A stretch of DNA of 64,000 nucleotides from DTKD01 sp964494345 (GTDB lineage: Bacteria > Armatimonadota > UBA5829): assembly GCA_964494345.1 (NCBI GenBank), contig CAZBSI010000007.1:1-64000 (forward strand), written 5' to 3'. A program made the position numbers and the translations under genes. The notes beneath the pieces were generated by a model. That model had not been told where the DNA came from. It did no database searches and saw nothing but the letters and a program-made list of their open reading frames with translations. Positions 46,409-55,967 of this stretch are shown piece after piece (position 1 is the first letter of the stretch; the number at the start of each line of letters is the position of its first letter).

Positions 46409-47341
46409 ATGAGCATGTTTACGGATAAAAAAGTCGCGTTTGTTTTCCCCGGTCAGGGATCGCAGCACGTGGGGATGGGCAGGGAGCTTGCTGAGCATTT
46501 CCCGGCTGCGGCAGATGTCTTTAAGAGAGCCGATGCGGCTTTGGGCTATTCTCTATCTGAGCTTTGCTTTAATGGCCCGGAAGAGGATCTGAAGCAGACT
46601 ATACACACCCAACCTGCGCTATTCGTCTCCAGCGTGGCAGCTTATGAAGTTGTAAAACAGAAAGGCATCGCGCCTGCACTGGCTGCTGGTCATAGTATAG
46701 GCGAATATGCGGCTTTATATGCTGCGGGCGCATTTTCGCTGGAAGAAGGCCTGTCGTTGGTTAAGACGAGGGCGCGGCTGATGCAGGAAGCTGCTGAGGC
46801 TAACCCTGGCGCGATGGCGGCGGTGTTGGGGCTGTCGGCGGAACAGGTTAATGAAGTCGTGTCACGAGCCTCGGATGCAGGAATTGTATGTGCTGCCAAT
46901 TTTAATAGTCCTATACAGACGGTTATATCCGGTGAATCGGCGGCGGTGAAGAAGGCTTCTGAAGTCGCTTCTGAGATGGGCGCGAAAAGGGTGGTTGTGT
47001 TGAACGTAAACGGCGCATTCCACTCCCCATTGATGCAGAGCGCGGCTGATTCTCTGATGGAGGCCCTGAAGGCGGCGCAGGTTAATAACGTGGTTGTCCC
47101 TGTGGTTGCTAATTATACTGCCAGTTTTGAGACTGAGGCCTCTGAGGTCAGGGATAATCTGGCCAAACAGATCACGGGCAGCGTGCGATGGGTGGAGTCT
47201 GTGCAGAGGATGCTTGACGAAGGAACTGAAGGCTTTATAGAATTGGGGCCGGGCAGCGTGTTGGCGGGGTTGATTAAGAGAATGGCGTCTGTGGAGATCG
47301 TCTCGGTCGGTGACAAGGCGGCCGTAGATAGCCTTGGCTAA
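46409..47341 (+). CDS. fabD: Malonyl CoA-ACP transacylase
   Basis: A 310-residue acyl transferase that loads malonyl onto ACP. FPGQGSQHVGMGREL and the active-site AGHSIGEYAALYAAG with Ser, followed by GAFHSPLM with the catalytic His. The gene is flanked by fabH and the frameshifted acyltransferase; gaps are small, so it is one operon. Confidence 0.96.
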   Translation: MSMFTDKKVAFVFPGQGSQHVGMGRELAEHFPAAADVFKRADAALGYSLSELCFNGPEEDLKQTIHTQPALFVSSVAAYEVVKQKGIAPALAAGHSIGEYAALYAAGAFSLEEGLSLVKTRARLMQEAAEANPGAMAAVLGLSAEQVNEVVSRASDAGIVCAANFNSPIQTVISGESAAVKKASEVASEMGAKRVVVLNVNGAFHSPLMQSAADSLMEALKAAQVNNVVVPVVANYTASFETEASEVRDNLAKQITGSVRWVESVQRMLDEGTEGFIELGPGSVLAGLIKRMASVEIVSVGDKAAVDSLG

Positions 47342-47362
47342 ATTGCTGAGAGGTAAATAGCC

Positions 47363-47949
47363 GTGTTCGACAATTTTAAGGCTGATATTGATCGTTACGT
47401 GGCTTATACTGGGCAATCCAGGCTGAAGCTGCTTCTTCTGACACAGGGGCTGTGGGCGACGGCGGATTATAGATATAATCGATGGGTGTTTTTAAAAGTC
47501 CGAATCCCTGTTGTTAGACAATTGATGAGATTGTTCGGCCTGCTTTGGCACAAATCGATACAGATGTATACGGGCATTGACTTGCCTTGCACGGCGGTTA
47601 TCGGCAAGGGGCTGTATATCGGTCACTTTGGCGGCATTATCGTAGGCGAGGGTGTTAAAATCGGCGAGAAATGTAATCTTTCTCACGGTATCACTATCGG
47701 CTATGCGGGACGTGGGGACAGACGAGGCGCACCGACGATTGGTAATAAGGTGCAGATATACACCGGGTCGGTTATAGTCGGTAAGATCACCGTCGGAGAT
47801 AATGCTGTTATCGGCGCTAACGCCGTGGTGACGAGGATGTTCCTGAATCTGCCGTCGTCGGCGGGGTGCCGGCAAAAGTGTTAAACTATGCAGGCGCCAG
47901 CGAGTTCATTGATTATGACGTGCGCAAGAAGCCGCACGAGGATGAATAG
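47363..47949 (+). pseudogene. Frameshifted serine O-acetyltransferase-like hexapeptide acyltransferase
   Basis: The first 157 residues match CysE-like trimeric acyltransferases: a helical N-terminus, then hexapeptide repeats with the catalytic His in NLSHGITIG, then GRGDRRGAPTIGNKVQIY and GDNAVIGANAVVT. At about 47831-47837 the frame is lost: the reading frame ends with an unrelated tail (FLNLPSSAGCRQKC, stop 47884), while the next frame continues correctly with DVPESAVVGGVPAKVLNYAG and stops at 47949. One missing base near 47834 explains it; assembly error is as likely as real decay. It sits inside the fab operon between fabD and fabG, an unusual place for this family. Confidence 0.8.
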
Positions 47950-47958
47950 GAGAGAATC

Positions 47959-48708
47959 TTGCTACTTGAAGGACAGATTGCGCTTGTAACTGGCGCCGGA
48001 AGGGCGGGAAAGGGCATCGGCAGATCGATTGCTCTGAGGCTTGCAAAGGAAGGGGCCAGGATCGCCATAGCTGATTTCATGCCGGAGGCTGCGGATTCGG
48101 TGGCCAGGGAAGTTGCGGATATGGGCGGCGAGGCGCTGGCGGTGTATGGCAGCGTGTCGAATGGTGATGATGTCGATAAGATGGTGGCTGATACCATTGA
48201 CAGGTTCGGTAGAATCGATATACTTATCAACAATGCTGGGATTACTCGCGACAATCTGATTGTGCGAATGAGCGAGCAGGATTGGGATATGGTTTTGGAC
48301 ACAAACCTCAAGGGCGTGTTCAATTGCACCAGAGCGGTGGCTAAATTGATGATGCGCGAGCGTAAAGGCAAGATCGTCAATATGGCCTCGGTGATGGGCA
48401 TTATGGGTAATGCGGGTCAGGCGAACTACTCCGCTTCTAAGGGCGGTGTGATAGCGCTTACGAAGACGACTGCGAAGGAACTTGGTTCGCGCGGTATCAA
48501 CGTAAATGCGGTTGCTCCCGGTTTTATCCAGACAGTGATGACTGAAGAGATGCCCGAGGATGCCAAGAGCGGTATTGCATCGCAGATACCGCTGCGGCGG
48601 CTCGGAACCCCGGAGGATGTGGCGGAGGTGGTGCTGTTTTTGTGCAGCGAATCTTCGAACTATGTCACTGGGCAGGTAATTGCCGTGGACGGCGGAATGG
48701 TTATGTGA
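47959..48708 (+). CDS. fabG: 3-oxoacyl-ACP reductase
   Basis: A 249-residue short-chain dehydrogenase that reduces beta-ketoacyl-ACP with NADPH. Nucleotide motif VTGAGRAGKGIG, catalytic Ser in MASVMG and YSASK, and the NNAG motif. The C-terminal TGQVIAVDGGM is typical. TTG at 47959 follows GGAGA. It lies ten bases after the frameshifted gene and 13 before acpP. Confidence 0.95.
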   Translation: MLLEGQIALVTGAGRAGKGIGRSIALRLAKEGARIAIADFMPEAADSVAREVADMGGEALAVYGSVSNGDDVDKMVADTIDRFGRIDILINNAGITRDNLIVRMSEQDWDMVLDTNLKGVFNCTRAVAKLMMRERKGKIVNMASVMGIMGNAGQANYSASKGGVIALTKTTAKELGSRGINVNAVAPGFIQTVMTEEMPEDAKSGIASQIPLRRLGTPEDVAEVVLFLCSESSNYVTGQVIAVDGGMVM

Positions 48709-48721
48709 GGAGGCAAAAGGA

Positions 48722-48958
48722 ATGTCTGATACTCTGGATAGAGTGAAGAAAGTTGTTATCGACAGGCTAAAGCGCAAGGAATCCGAAGTTACCGAGGATG
48801 CGTCATTTATCGATGATCTGGGTGCGGATTCTTTGGACGTGGTGGACCTTGTGATCGGTTTTGAGGACGAGTTTGGGATTCAGATCCCCGACGAGGACGC
48901 GGAGCAGATTCGCACTGTTAAGCAGGCCGTGGATTATATCGAAGCGAAGGCCGAATAG
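48722..48958 (+). CDS. acpP: Acyl carrier protein
   Basis: A 78-residue carrier protein with the phosphopantetheine site DLGADSLDVVDLV (Ser in DSL). Strongly acidic, normal length. ATG at 48722 after GGAGG. Confidence 0.97.
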   Translation: MSDTLDRVKKVVIDRLKRKESEVTEDASFIDDLGADSLDVVDLVIGFEDEFGIQIPDEDAEQIRTVKQAVDYIEAKAE

Positions 48959-49058
48959 GGTCTGTTTTGATAATATGATTATTCGTGATTTCTGTTGCAA
49001 TGTGCGCGATATCACGGTTTTTAGTCTATAATTCACATTTTGAACGGTGCCATATCAG

Positions 49059-49088
49059 AGGTTCAAAGGCCCGAGGGTCTTTGAACCT
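49059..49088 (+). promoter_or_regulatory. Hairpin between acpP and fabF
   Basis: AGGTTCAAAG / CTTTGAACCT is a perfect 10-bp stem with loop GCCCGAGGGT. A TATAAT box lies upstream at 49026. It may be an attenuator or stability element that separates acpP from fabF expression; no U-tract follows. Confidence 0.5.
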
Positions 49089-49108
49089 TTGGGCATAGGT
49101 AGGGTTTA

Positions 49109-50347
49109 ATGCAAGAAAGAAGAGTTGTCATAACCGGGCTTGGGGCGATTACTCCGCTCGGCAATAGCGTGGACGAGTTTTGGGCGTCGGTGAAGGCTGG
49201 CAAGAACGGTATCGGGCCGATTACGCACTTCGATGCGTCCCGACACTCCACACAAATTGCGGCAGAGGTCAAAGGCTTCGATGCGACAGAACGCATAGAC
49301 CCGAAGACCGCACGGCAGATGGACACTTTTGTTCAGTATGCCGCGACGGCCGCCCTTGATGCGATCGACGATAGTGGGCTGTCGATTACCGAAGAAAACG
49401 GGCCGAGGGTCGGAGTTTTGATCGGGTCCGGAATCGGCGGGGTCGAGACGTGGGAAGTACAGCATGAGAATCTGCTGAAAAACGGCCCGCGTAGAGTCAG
49501 CCCGTTTTTCGTTCCGATGCTTATAGCGAATATGGCAAGCGGAATGGTGGCCATTTTATCGGGAGCTAAAGGGCCTAATATGGCCGTGGTGACGGCATGC
49601 GCGACGGCGAGCCATTCGACAGGTGAGGGGTGGCATATGATTCGACGCGGCGACGCGGATGCTATGATCGTAGGCGGCGCTGAGGCCGCTATTCGACCGC
49701 TGAGCTGCGCGGGATTCTGCTCTATGAAGGCTACTTCTCAAAGAAATGATGACCCGGAACACGCGAGCAGACCGTTTGATAAGGACAGAGACGGGTTTGT
49801 GATGGGTGAGGGCGCCGGTATTCTCGTTTTGGAGGAGTTGGAGCACGCTAAAGCACGTGGCGCGAGGATTTATGCGGAGATAATCGGCTATGGCTGCTCT
49901 GCAGATGCTTATCACATGGTTGTAATCGACTATCGAGGAGCGGCGCGAAGCATGAACAACGCGCTGGCTAGCGCCGGATTGACCCCGGATAAGATCGATT
50001 ACGTGAACGCTCACGGCACTTCGACCCCAGTCGGCGACCCGGAGGAATGTAAGGGAATCAAGCTGACTTTTGGTGATTCTGCTGGAAAACTGATGGTTAG
50101 CTCAACTAAGTCGATGCACGGCCACCTGCTGGGCGCAGCGGGTGCGGTCGAGAGCATCGTCTGCATTAAGGCGATCAATGAGGGTGTCGTCCCTCCTACC
50201 CGCAACCTCGTGGAGGCGGACGACGATTGTGACCTGGACTTGATCCCTAACGAGTCGAGGGAAGCTAAGGTCGATTATGCGATGAACAACTCCTTCGGCT
50301 TCGGAGGTCAAAACGCGACGCTTATATTCAAAAAGTTCGAGGGATAG
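49109..50347 (+). CDS. fabF: 3-oxoacyl-ACP synthase II
   Basis: A 412-residue elongating condensing enzyme. Catalytic triad Cys164 (VTACATASHS), His302 (NAHGTSTPVGD) and His339 (KSMHGHLLGAAG). N-terminal VVITGLGAITPLG. It completes the fab cluster; ATG at 49109. Confidence 0.96.
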   Translation: MQERRVVITGLGAITPLGNSVDEFWASVKAGKNGIGPITHFDASRHSTQIAAEVKGFDATERIDPKTARQMDTFVQYAATAALDAIDDSGLSITEENGPRVGVLIGSGIGGVETWEVQHENLLKNGPRRVSPFFVPMLIANMASGMVAILSGAKGPNMAVVTACATASHSTGEGWHMIRRGDADAMIVGGAEAAIRPLSCAGFCSMKATSQRNDDPEHASRPFDKDRDGFVMGEGAGILVLEELEHAKARGARIYAEIIGYGCSADAYHMVVIDYRGAARSMNNALASAGLTPDKIDYVNAHGTSTPVGDPEECKGIKLTFGDSAGKLMVSSTKSMHGHLLGAAGAVESIVCIKAINEGVVPPTRNLVEADDDCDLDLIPNESREAKVDYAMNNSFGFGGQNATLIFKKFEG

Positions 50348-50466
50348 TAGCCGGAAGCCCGGATGATCGAGAATATTGATGGCGGGCTTCAATGACATTG
50401 TGGCGGCGGCATGCGAATGCGGAGATGCGTCTCCATTGTCCGCTCCGCGTCACGGAGGTTATACAA

Positions 50467-51648
50467 TTGGCAACAGTATCACGAAGGGCAGGCAACGTAA
50501 GCCCATCCCCCACCCTTGCGATTAACGCCAAAGCGAAGGCGATGCAGGCTGAGGGCGTCGATGTAGTTAATTTCGGCGCAGGGGAACCTGATTTCGACAC
50601 ACCGCAGCATATCAAGGACGCAGCAGCAGCCTCGCTGCAGTCCGGATTCACCAAGTATACCCCGACTTCGGGGACTGCCGACCTGAAAAACGCGATCTGC
50701 GAGAAGCTGGAACGCGACAACCAATTGAGCTATAAGCCCGGCGAGATCATAGTCTCGCTGGGGGCCAAGCATTCGATTTATAACGCGATGCTGGCTACGG
50801 TGGACCCTGGCGACGAGGTGATTATCCCCGCGCCTTATTGGGTCAGCTACCCTGAGATGGTTGGGTTGGCGGATGGTAAGTCGGTCTATGTGGATTGCGA
50901 CGAATCGACTGGGTTTACCGTCCCTATCGACGTGTTGCGCAGGGCCGTCACACCGAAGACCAGGATGCTGATCCTTAACAGCCCATCGAACCCAACCGGT
51001 GGCGTATATAACCGGCAGCAGCTTGAAGAGATCGCGCAGTTGGCTGTTGAGAAGGGCTTCTATGTGCTCAGCGACGAGATTTATGAGAAAATCATCTACG
51101 ATGGCCGGGAGCACGTCAGCATCGCCTCATTCGGCGAGGATATCAAGAAGTTGACAATCACTATTAACGGCTTTTCGAAGGCGTTTTCTATGACCGGATG
51201 GCGGCTGGGTTATGCGGCGGCGGAGAAGGAAATCGTCGATGCGATGGAGGCGATCCAGAGTCACAGCGCATCGAATCTGGTGTCGTTCACCCAACCGGCT
51301 GCTGTGGCGGCCTTGCGGGGCGATCAGGGCGTGGTGACTCAAATGGTCGAGGAGTTCGACAAGCGCAGGCGGTATATCGTCGAGCGGCTGAACGGGATTA
51401 AAGGTATCTCGTGCGCGATGCCGGGCGGGGCGTTTTATGTCTTCCCTAACGTGTCGGGATTGTATAACGAAAAAATTGCCGGCTCGGATGCGTTGTGCGA
51501 TTTTTTGCTTGAGGAAGCCAAAGTCGCGGCGGTGGCGGGCAGCGGCTTCGGCGCTGATAAATATATAAGACTGTCGTATGCGACTTCTATGGGCAATATC
51601 GAAAAGGGATTGGATAGAATCGCGGCGGCGGTGACGAAACTGGCTTAG
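50467..51648 (+). CDS. Class I pyridoxal-phosphate aminotransferase (aspartate aminotransferase-like)
   Basis: About 393 residues. The PLP-binding Lys is in NGFSKAFSMTGWRLGY; other motifs are NFGAGEPDFDTP, ILNSPSNPTGGVYNR and SDEIYEKIIYDG. This is the AspC/prephenate-aminotransferase-like subfamily. The TTG at 50467 has GGAGG eight bases upstream; the longer in-frame start at 50392 has no binding site. rnc follows 12 bases later. Confidence 0.9.
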   Translation: MATVSRRAGNVSPSPTLAINAKAKAMQAEGVDVVNFGAGEPDFDTPQHIKDAAAASLQSGFTKYTPTSGTADLKNAICEKLERDNQLSYKPGEIIVSLGAKHSIYNAMLATVDPGDEVIIPAPYWVSYPEMVGLADGKSVYVDCDESTGFTVPIDVLRRAVTPKTRMLILNSPSNPTGGVYNRQQLEEIAQLAVEKGFYVLSDEIYEKIIYDGREHVSIASFGEDIKKLTITINGFSKAFSMTGWRLGYAAAEKEIVDAMEAIQSHSASNLVSFTQPAAVAALRGDQGVVTQMVEEFDKRRRYIVERLNGIKGISCAMPGGAFYVFPNVSGLYNEKIAGSDALCDFLLEEAKVAAVAGSGFGADKYIRLSYATSMGNIEKGLDRIAAAVTKLA

Positions 51649-51660
51649 CTGAGAAGTGAG

Positions 51661-52410
51661 ATGGCTCTCGATATAAAGTCACTTCAAGAGTTCGCTGACA
51701 GGCTGTGTGTGAGCGTGACGGATTATGACCTGCTGGGGCAGGCGCTCACACACGGGTCGTATCTGGGCGAGGTCGAGTCAGCGACATCGAACGAGCGGCT
51801 GGAGTTTCTGGGGGACTCGGTGCTGGGCCTGGTGATCGCCGAGTATCTGTATTCGGAGTTCCCTGATCGCGCGGAAGGTGATCTTGCGAAGGCGAAGGCG
51901 GTGGCGGTAAGTGAGCCGGTGCTGGCGGAGAGCGCAAAGCAGCTCGGTCTGGACGAGATGATATTGATGAGTTCGGGCGAGGAAGCCGGCGGCGGGCGCA
52001 AGCGACTATCCATATTATCCGACGCGTTTGAGGCTGTGGTGGCTGTGATATATCTCGACAGCGGTATGGAGGAGGCGCGGGAGTTTATTCTGCGCGCGCT
52101 GGCTCCGATACTGGCGGATATAGAACGCAGAGAGCATATTAGAGACTATAAATCTCTTCTGCAGGAACAGACCCAGGGTATTTATAAAGAAGCTCCTCGA
52201 TATGTGGTGATTAGCGAACACGGCGCGGACCACGACAAGACATTCGTAATAGAGGCCACACTGCAGGGGACGCCGATCGGCTGCGGAGAAGGCAAAAGCA
52301 AGAAGCAGGCCGAGCAGGCGGCGGCTCAGCAGGGGCTGAGGTATATGGAGCAAAAGTTCGAAGCTGGGTCGGATGAGGCGTCGGAATCGAAAGGGGACCC
52401 TGATTTATGA
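51661..52410 (+). CDS. rnc: Ribonuclease III
   Basis: A 249-residue double-strand-specific RNase. The RNase III signature NERLEFLGDS is at 44-53, followed by the C-terminal dsRNA-binding domain (DYKSLLQEQTQG to KKQAEQAAAQQGL). The acidic tail (SDEASESKGDPDL) is extra. Its stop overlaps mtnP by four bases. Confidence 0.95.
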   Translation: MALDIKSLQEFADRLCVSVTDYDLLGQALTHGSYLGEVESATSNERLEFLGDSVLGLVIAEYLYSEFPDRAEGDLAKAKAVAVSEPVLAESAKQLGLDEMILMSSGEEAGGGRKRLSILSDAFEAVVAVIYLDSGMEEAREFILRALAPILADIERREHIRDYKSLLQEQTQGIYKEAPRYVVISEHGADHDKTFVIEATLQGTPIGCGEGKSKKQAEQAAAQQGLRYMEQKFEAGSDEASESKGDPDL

Positions 52411-53213
52411 GCGAACAGACTGCCCATATTGGAGTCTTTGGCGGCTCCGGATTCTACTCGTTGATGGATTCGTTTGAGGAAATAAAGGTCGAGACTCCTT
52501 ATGGTGCGCCGAGCGATTTGGTGGCGGTCGGGACCATTGAGGGCAGAAAAGTGGCGTTTTTGCCGAGGCACGGTAAGAACCATCAGTATCCTCCTCACAC
52601 CATCCCCTATCGCGCAAATGTCTATGCTATGAAACAGCTCGGCGTGGACCGGATTATAGGGCCGAACTGCGTCGGCAGCCTGCAGGCGCATATCAGGCCG
52701 GGGGATTTTGTGGTGTGTGATCAGTTTGTGGATCGTACATGCGGCCGCAAGGACACGTTCTATGATGGCCCTGTCGCCACGCATATTTCGGCTGCTGAGC
52801 CGTATTGTGCGACTATGCGCAAACTGGCGGTGGAGGTCGGGCGCGAGTTGGGAATCACGATGCACGACGGCGGCACTACGGTGGTTATCCAGGGGCCGAG
52901 GTTCTCGACGAGAGCCGAGAGCAGGTGGTTCACAGAGATGGGCTGGGCGACGGTCAATATGACGCAGTATCCGGAGTGTGTGCTGGCGCTGGAGCAGGAG
53001 ATTTGCTACGTCAACATCGCTTTGATAACGGATTATGATGCAGGGGTTGTGGCTGATGGCGGCGCGGAGGCTGTGAGCGCGGCTGAGGTCGTTAAGGTGT
53101 TGCAGTCGAATAATGAACGGGTGAGGTCGCTGATTCTGGAGATGATAAAGCGCGTGCCTGATGTTCGGGACTGCCCGTGCGCAAATGCGCTTGATTTTGC
53201 GAGGATGGAATAG
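52407..53213 (+). CDS. mtnP: S-methyl-5'-thioadenosine phosphorylase
   Basis: A 268-residue nucleoside phosphorylase of methionine salvage: MTA plus phosphate gives adenine and methylthioribose-1-phosphate. Motifs GVFGGSGFYSL, RHGKNHQYPPHTIPYRAN, QGPRFSTRAES. The ATGA overlap with rnc indicates coupling; mtnA follows five bases later. Confidence 0.95.
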   Translation: MSEQTAHIGVFGGSGFYSLMDSFEEIKVETPYGAPSDLVAVGTIEGRKVAFLPRHGKNHQYPPHTIPYRANVYAMKQLGVDRIIGPNCVGSLQAHIRPGDFVVCDQFVDRTCGRKDTFYDGPVATHISAAEPYCATMRKLAVEVGRELGITMHDGGTTVVIQGPRFSTRAESRWFTEMGWATVNMTQYPECVLALEQEICYVNIALITDYDAGVVADGGAEAVSAAEVVKVLQSNNERVRSLILEMIKRVPDVRDCPCANALDFARME

Positions 53214-53218
53214 TCTGA

Positions 53219-54244
53219 ATGCAGCGTACTGTTGATTATATCGATGGCAGGGTGGTTCTGATCGATCAGACCAGGATACCGGCGGAATTGGTCAATGTCG
53301 AGTTGTCGACCCCGCGGGAGGTAGCCGACGCCATTATCAAGATGAAGGTGCGTGGCGCACCTGCGATTGGGGTGACGGCGGCTCTGGGAATAGCGCTGGC
53401 GGCCAACAGCGCGCCTGATAATGAAGATGAGTTTGTAGACAGGATACAGTTGGCGGCGGATCTGCTGCGCAGGACAAGGCCGACTGCGGTGAATTTGTTC
53501 TGGGGCATAGATCAGATGCTGCGGACGGCTAAGGACGCGCTGGAAACAGGCGCGACGGTTGGCGAAGTTAAGGGCATTATCGAGCGGCTTGCAAGGGAGA
53601 TGATCGAGCAGGACGAGGAGATCTGTCGCGCGATAGGCAAAAACGGGGCTGAGTTGATGCCGCAGGAAGGGCATGTGCTGACCCATTGTAACGCTGGAGC
53701 GCTGGCGTGTGTGGGATATGGGACCGCGCTGGGCGTGATCCGGGCGGCTATTGAGCAGGGCAAATTGATCCATGTATATGCCGATGAGACGAGGCCGAGG
53801 CTGCAGGGGATGAAGTTGACCGGTTTTGAGCTTGCGCAGGATAATATCCCGGTCACGGTGATCGCTGATAATATGGCGGGGGCGTTGATGCGCAAGGGTC
53901 GAATCGACTGCGTGGTTGTTGGCGCGGATCGGATAGCGGCTAATGGTGATGTGGCGAATAAGATCGGGACGTATTCTGTGGCTGTGCTGGCGCATCATCA
54001 CGGAATCCCGTTTTATGTTGCGGCTCCGATGTCGACTGTGGACTTCTCGTTGCAGGCTGGTGATGATATTCCTATAGAGGTGAGGGCGCGGGAGGAGATT
54101 ACCCATATAAACGGTCATCGTATCGCGCCGATGGGAATTGAGGTCACTAACCCCAGCTTCGATGTGACTCCGGCGTCGCTTGTGAAGGCAATTATTACGG
54201 AGAAGGGCATCGTACGGCCGCCGTATAAACAGACTTTGAGATAA
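53219..54244 (+). CDS. mtnA: S-methyl-5-thioribose-1-phosphate isomerase
   Basis: A 341-residue isomerase of the methionine salvage pathway, converting MTR-1-P to MTRu-1-P. Motifs RGAPAIGVTAALG, TRPTAVNLFWGIDQM, THCNAGALA, ETRPRLQGMKLTGFELAQ, VVVGADRIAANGDVANKIGTY (start at VVGADR). It acts directly on the product of mtnP. apt downstream recycles the adenine released by mtnP, so the three genes form a logical salvage unit. Confidence 0.96.
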   Translation: MQRTVDYIDGRVVLIDQTRIPAELVNVELSTPREVADAIIKMKVRGAPAIGVTAALGIALAANSAPDNEDEFVDRIQLAADLLRRTRPTAVNLFWGIDQMLRTAKDALETGATVGEVKGIIERLAREMIEQDEEICRAIGKNGAELMPQEGHVLTHCNAGALACVGYGTALGVIRAAIEQGKLIHVYADETRPRLQGMKLTGFELAQDNIPVTVIADNMAGALMRKGRIDCVVVGADRIAANGDVANKIGTYSVAVLAHHHGIPFYVAAPMSTVDFSLQAGDDIPIEVRAREEITHINGHRIAPMGIEVTNPSFDVTPASLVKAIITEKGIVRPPYKQTLR

Positions 54245-54270
54245 AACTGGCTTATTATTGGAGAGAGGTT

Positions 54271-54795
54271 ATGCTCAGCGAGGCTCTGGTTAAAGAGATT
54301 ATTCGAGACGTCCCCGACTTCCCCACCCCGGGCGTGTTGTTTCGGGATATCACGCCGATTTTGCAGAATCCGTCTGCTTTTCGAGAGGTGGTGGATTCGC
54401 TGGCGGAGTGTGTGAGGCCGACCAAGCCGGATGTGATAGTGGGAATAGAGTCGCGTGGGTTTATATTCGGCGCGCCGGTGGCGGTGCAGTTGGGTATTGG
54501 ATTTGTGCCGGTGCGCAAGGCGGGAAAGCTGCCTTCGGACACGGTATGTGCCAGCTATTCGCTGGAATATGGCACCAACGTCGTCGAGATGCACCGGGAC
54601 GCTATTAAACACGGAATGAAGGCCGCGGTGGTGGACGATCTGCTGGCGACCGGCGGCACGGCGAAGGCAGCCGTGGAGCTTGTCGAAGAACTTGGCGGGA
54701 TAGTTGTAGGGCTGAATTTTCTTATAGAGTTGGAGTTTTTGCAGGGCCGTGAGAAGCTGCAGGGTTATGATATTTGCACGCTGGTGAAATATTGA
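54271..54795 (+). CDS. apt: Adenine phosphoribosyltransferase
   Basis: A 174-residue enzyme making AMP from adenine and PRPP. The PRPP-binding motif is VVDDLLATGGTAKAA, with GIESRGFIFGAPVA and PGVLFRDITPIL. Sits after mtnP-mtnA and should take the adenine they release. ATG at 54271 after GGAGAG. Confidence 0.96.
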   Translation: MLSEALVKEIIRDVPDFPTPGVLFRDITPILQNPSAFREVVDSLAECVRPTKPDVIVGIESRGFIFGAPVAVQLGIGFVPVRKAGKLPSDTVCASYSLEYGTNVVEMHRDAIKHGMKAAVVDDLLATGGTAKAAVELVEELGGIVVGLNFLIELEFLQGREKLQGYDICTLVKY

Positions 54796-54860
54796 AAGGT
54801 TGATATTTCCGACATCAAACGCGGCCATAGCGCTTGACGGTTGCGGATTGACGTAGATTG

Positions 54861-54888
54861 ACCTGGTTTCGGCCACCTGGTTTCGGCC
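54861..54888. repeat. 14-bp tandem duplication
   Basis: ACCTGGTTTCGGCC occurs twice back to back, ending four bases before a -35 box at 54892. Confidence 0.8.
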
Positions 54889-54891
54889 ACC

Positions 54892-54921
54892 TTGACCTGC
54901 GGTTTGGGGTGGCGTTATAAT
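54892..54921 (+). promoter_or_regulatory. Promoter of the dTDP-rhamnose reductase gene
   Basis: TTGACC (54892) and TATAAT (54916) with an 18-base spacer. It is followed by a GC-rich hairpin AGGCCCCTG/CAGGGGCTT at 54944-54967, before the GTG at 54994, which may act as a leader attenuator. Confidence 0.65.
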
Positions 54922-54993
54922 GTGTTGGTTGAACGGAAGTGTCAGGCCCCTGGTAAGACAGGGGCTTTACGGTATGTACTGGGGGGTGCAGAG

Positions 54994-55845
54994 GTGCGGG
55001 TTCTTGTGACAGGCGCGTGCGGTATGCTGGGGTCGTTGGTGTGTCGCGCCCTTGAGGGGAGTCATACGGTTATCCCTACCGATGTGGCGGATGGCTGTGA
55101 AAAGCTCGACATAACCGACACCGGCGCTGTCTTTGACCTTATAAGCCGTGTCCGACCTCAGATGGTTATCCATTGCGCCGCGATGACCGATGTTGATGGC
55201 TGTGAAAGGGACCCGGATTCCGCATACAAAGTCAACGGGGTGGGTACCTGGAACCTCGCCTGCGCCTGTGCGTCGATCAATTGTGCCATAGCGTGCGTGA
55301 GTACGGATTATGTTTTCGACGGAGAAAAAGGGGAGCCTTATACGGAGTTTGATGCGCCGAACCCGCTGGGAGCCTATGGGGCGAGTAAGCTGGCGGGTGA
55401 ACAGGCCATTAGAGAGATTTGCCGGAAGCACTATATAGTGCGGACTTCGTGGCTCTTTGCGCCGCACGGCAAGAACTTCGCCTTGAGCATATTGAACGCG
55501 GCGGAAAGCAGGCCGGAGTTAAAGGTGGTGGCCGATCAGTACGGATCGCCGACCTACGCTCGTGATTTGGCGGAGTTTCTGGCGTCGCTGGTCGGATCGC
55601 CGCTGTATGGGGTGTATCATTTTACAAACTCTGGAAGCTGCTCGTGGTATGATTTTGCCAGACACATATTGAACGAAGCGGGCAAAACAGAGGTAAAATT
55701 GGTGCCGATCGCATCGGAGGAATGGCCTACCCCGACCAGAAGGCCGAAGTATTCGGTGTTGAGGCATTACAGGATGGAACTGCTCGGTCGTGACAGCACA
55801 AGGCCGTGGCAGAGCGCGGTCGCTGAGTTTGTAGCGTCGCTGTAA
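54994..55845 (+). CDS. rfbD: dTDP-4-dehydrorhamnose reductase (RfbD-like)
   Basis: A 283-residue short-chain dehydrogenase-type reductase for dTDP-L-rhamnose or a related sugar. Rossmann motif VTGACGMLG, then VDGCERDPDSAYKVNG, STDYVFDGEKGEPYTE, and the YxxxK motif in YGASKLAGE. GTG at 54994 fits the family N-terminus; a longer reading from 54892 crosses the promoter. No rfbA, rfbB or rfbC is nearby. Confidence 0.88.
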   Translation: MRVLVTGACGMLGSLVCRALEGSHTVIPTDVADGCEKLDITDTGAVFDLISRVRPQMVIHCAAMTDVDGCERDPDSAYKVNGVGTWNLACACASINCAIACVSTDYVFDGEKGEPYTEFDAPNPLGAYGASKLAGEQAIREICRKHYIVRTSWLFAPHGKNFALSILNAAESRPELKVVADQYGSPTYARDLAEFLASLVGSPLYGVYHFTNSGSCSWYDFARHILNEAGKTEVKLVPIASEEWPTPTRRPKYSVLRHYRMELLGRDSTRPWQSAVAEFVASL

Positions 55846-55967
55846 CGGAATCACGATAACAGCGAGGTATGGGACACGGGAGAATGAAGCCGGCGGCTTC
55901 GCCTGCCGTGTTTTGCGTGTTGAACCGTATATTCGCAATATGATAACGATTTGGAGCACCTTTCGGA

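Noticed and set aside
55846..55967. T-box leader before ileS
   Set aside because: The gap is too short and lacks the T-box sequence; only an imperfect hairpin is present.
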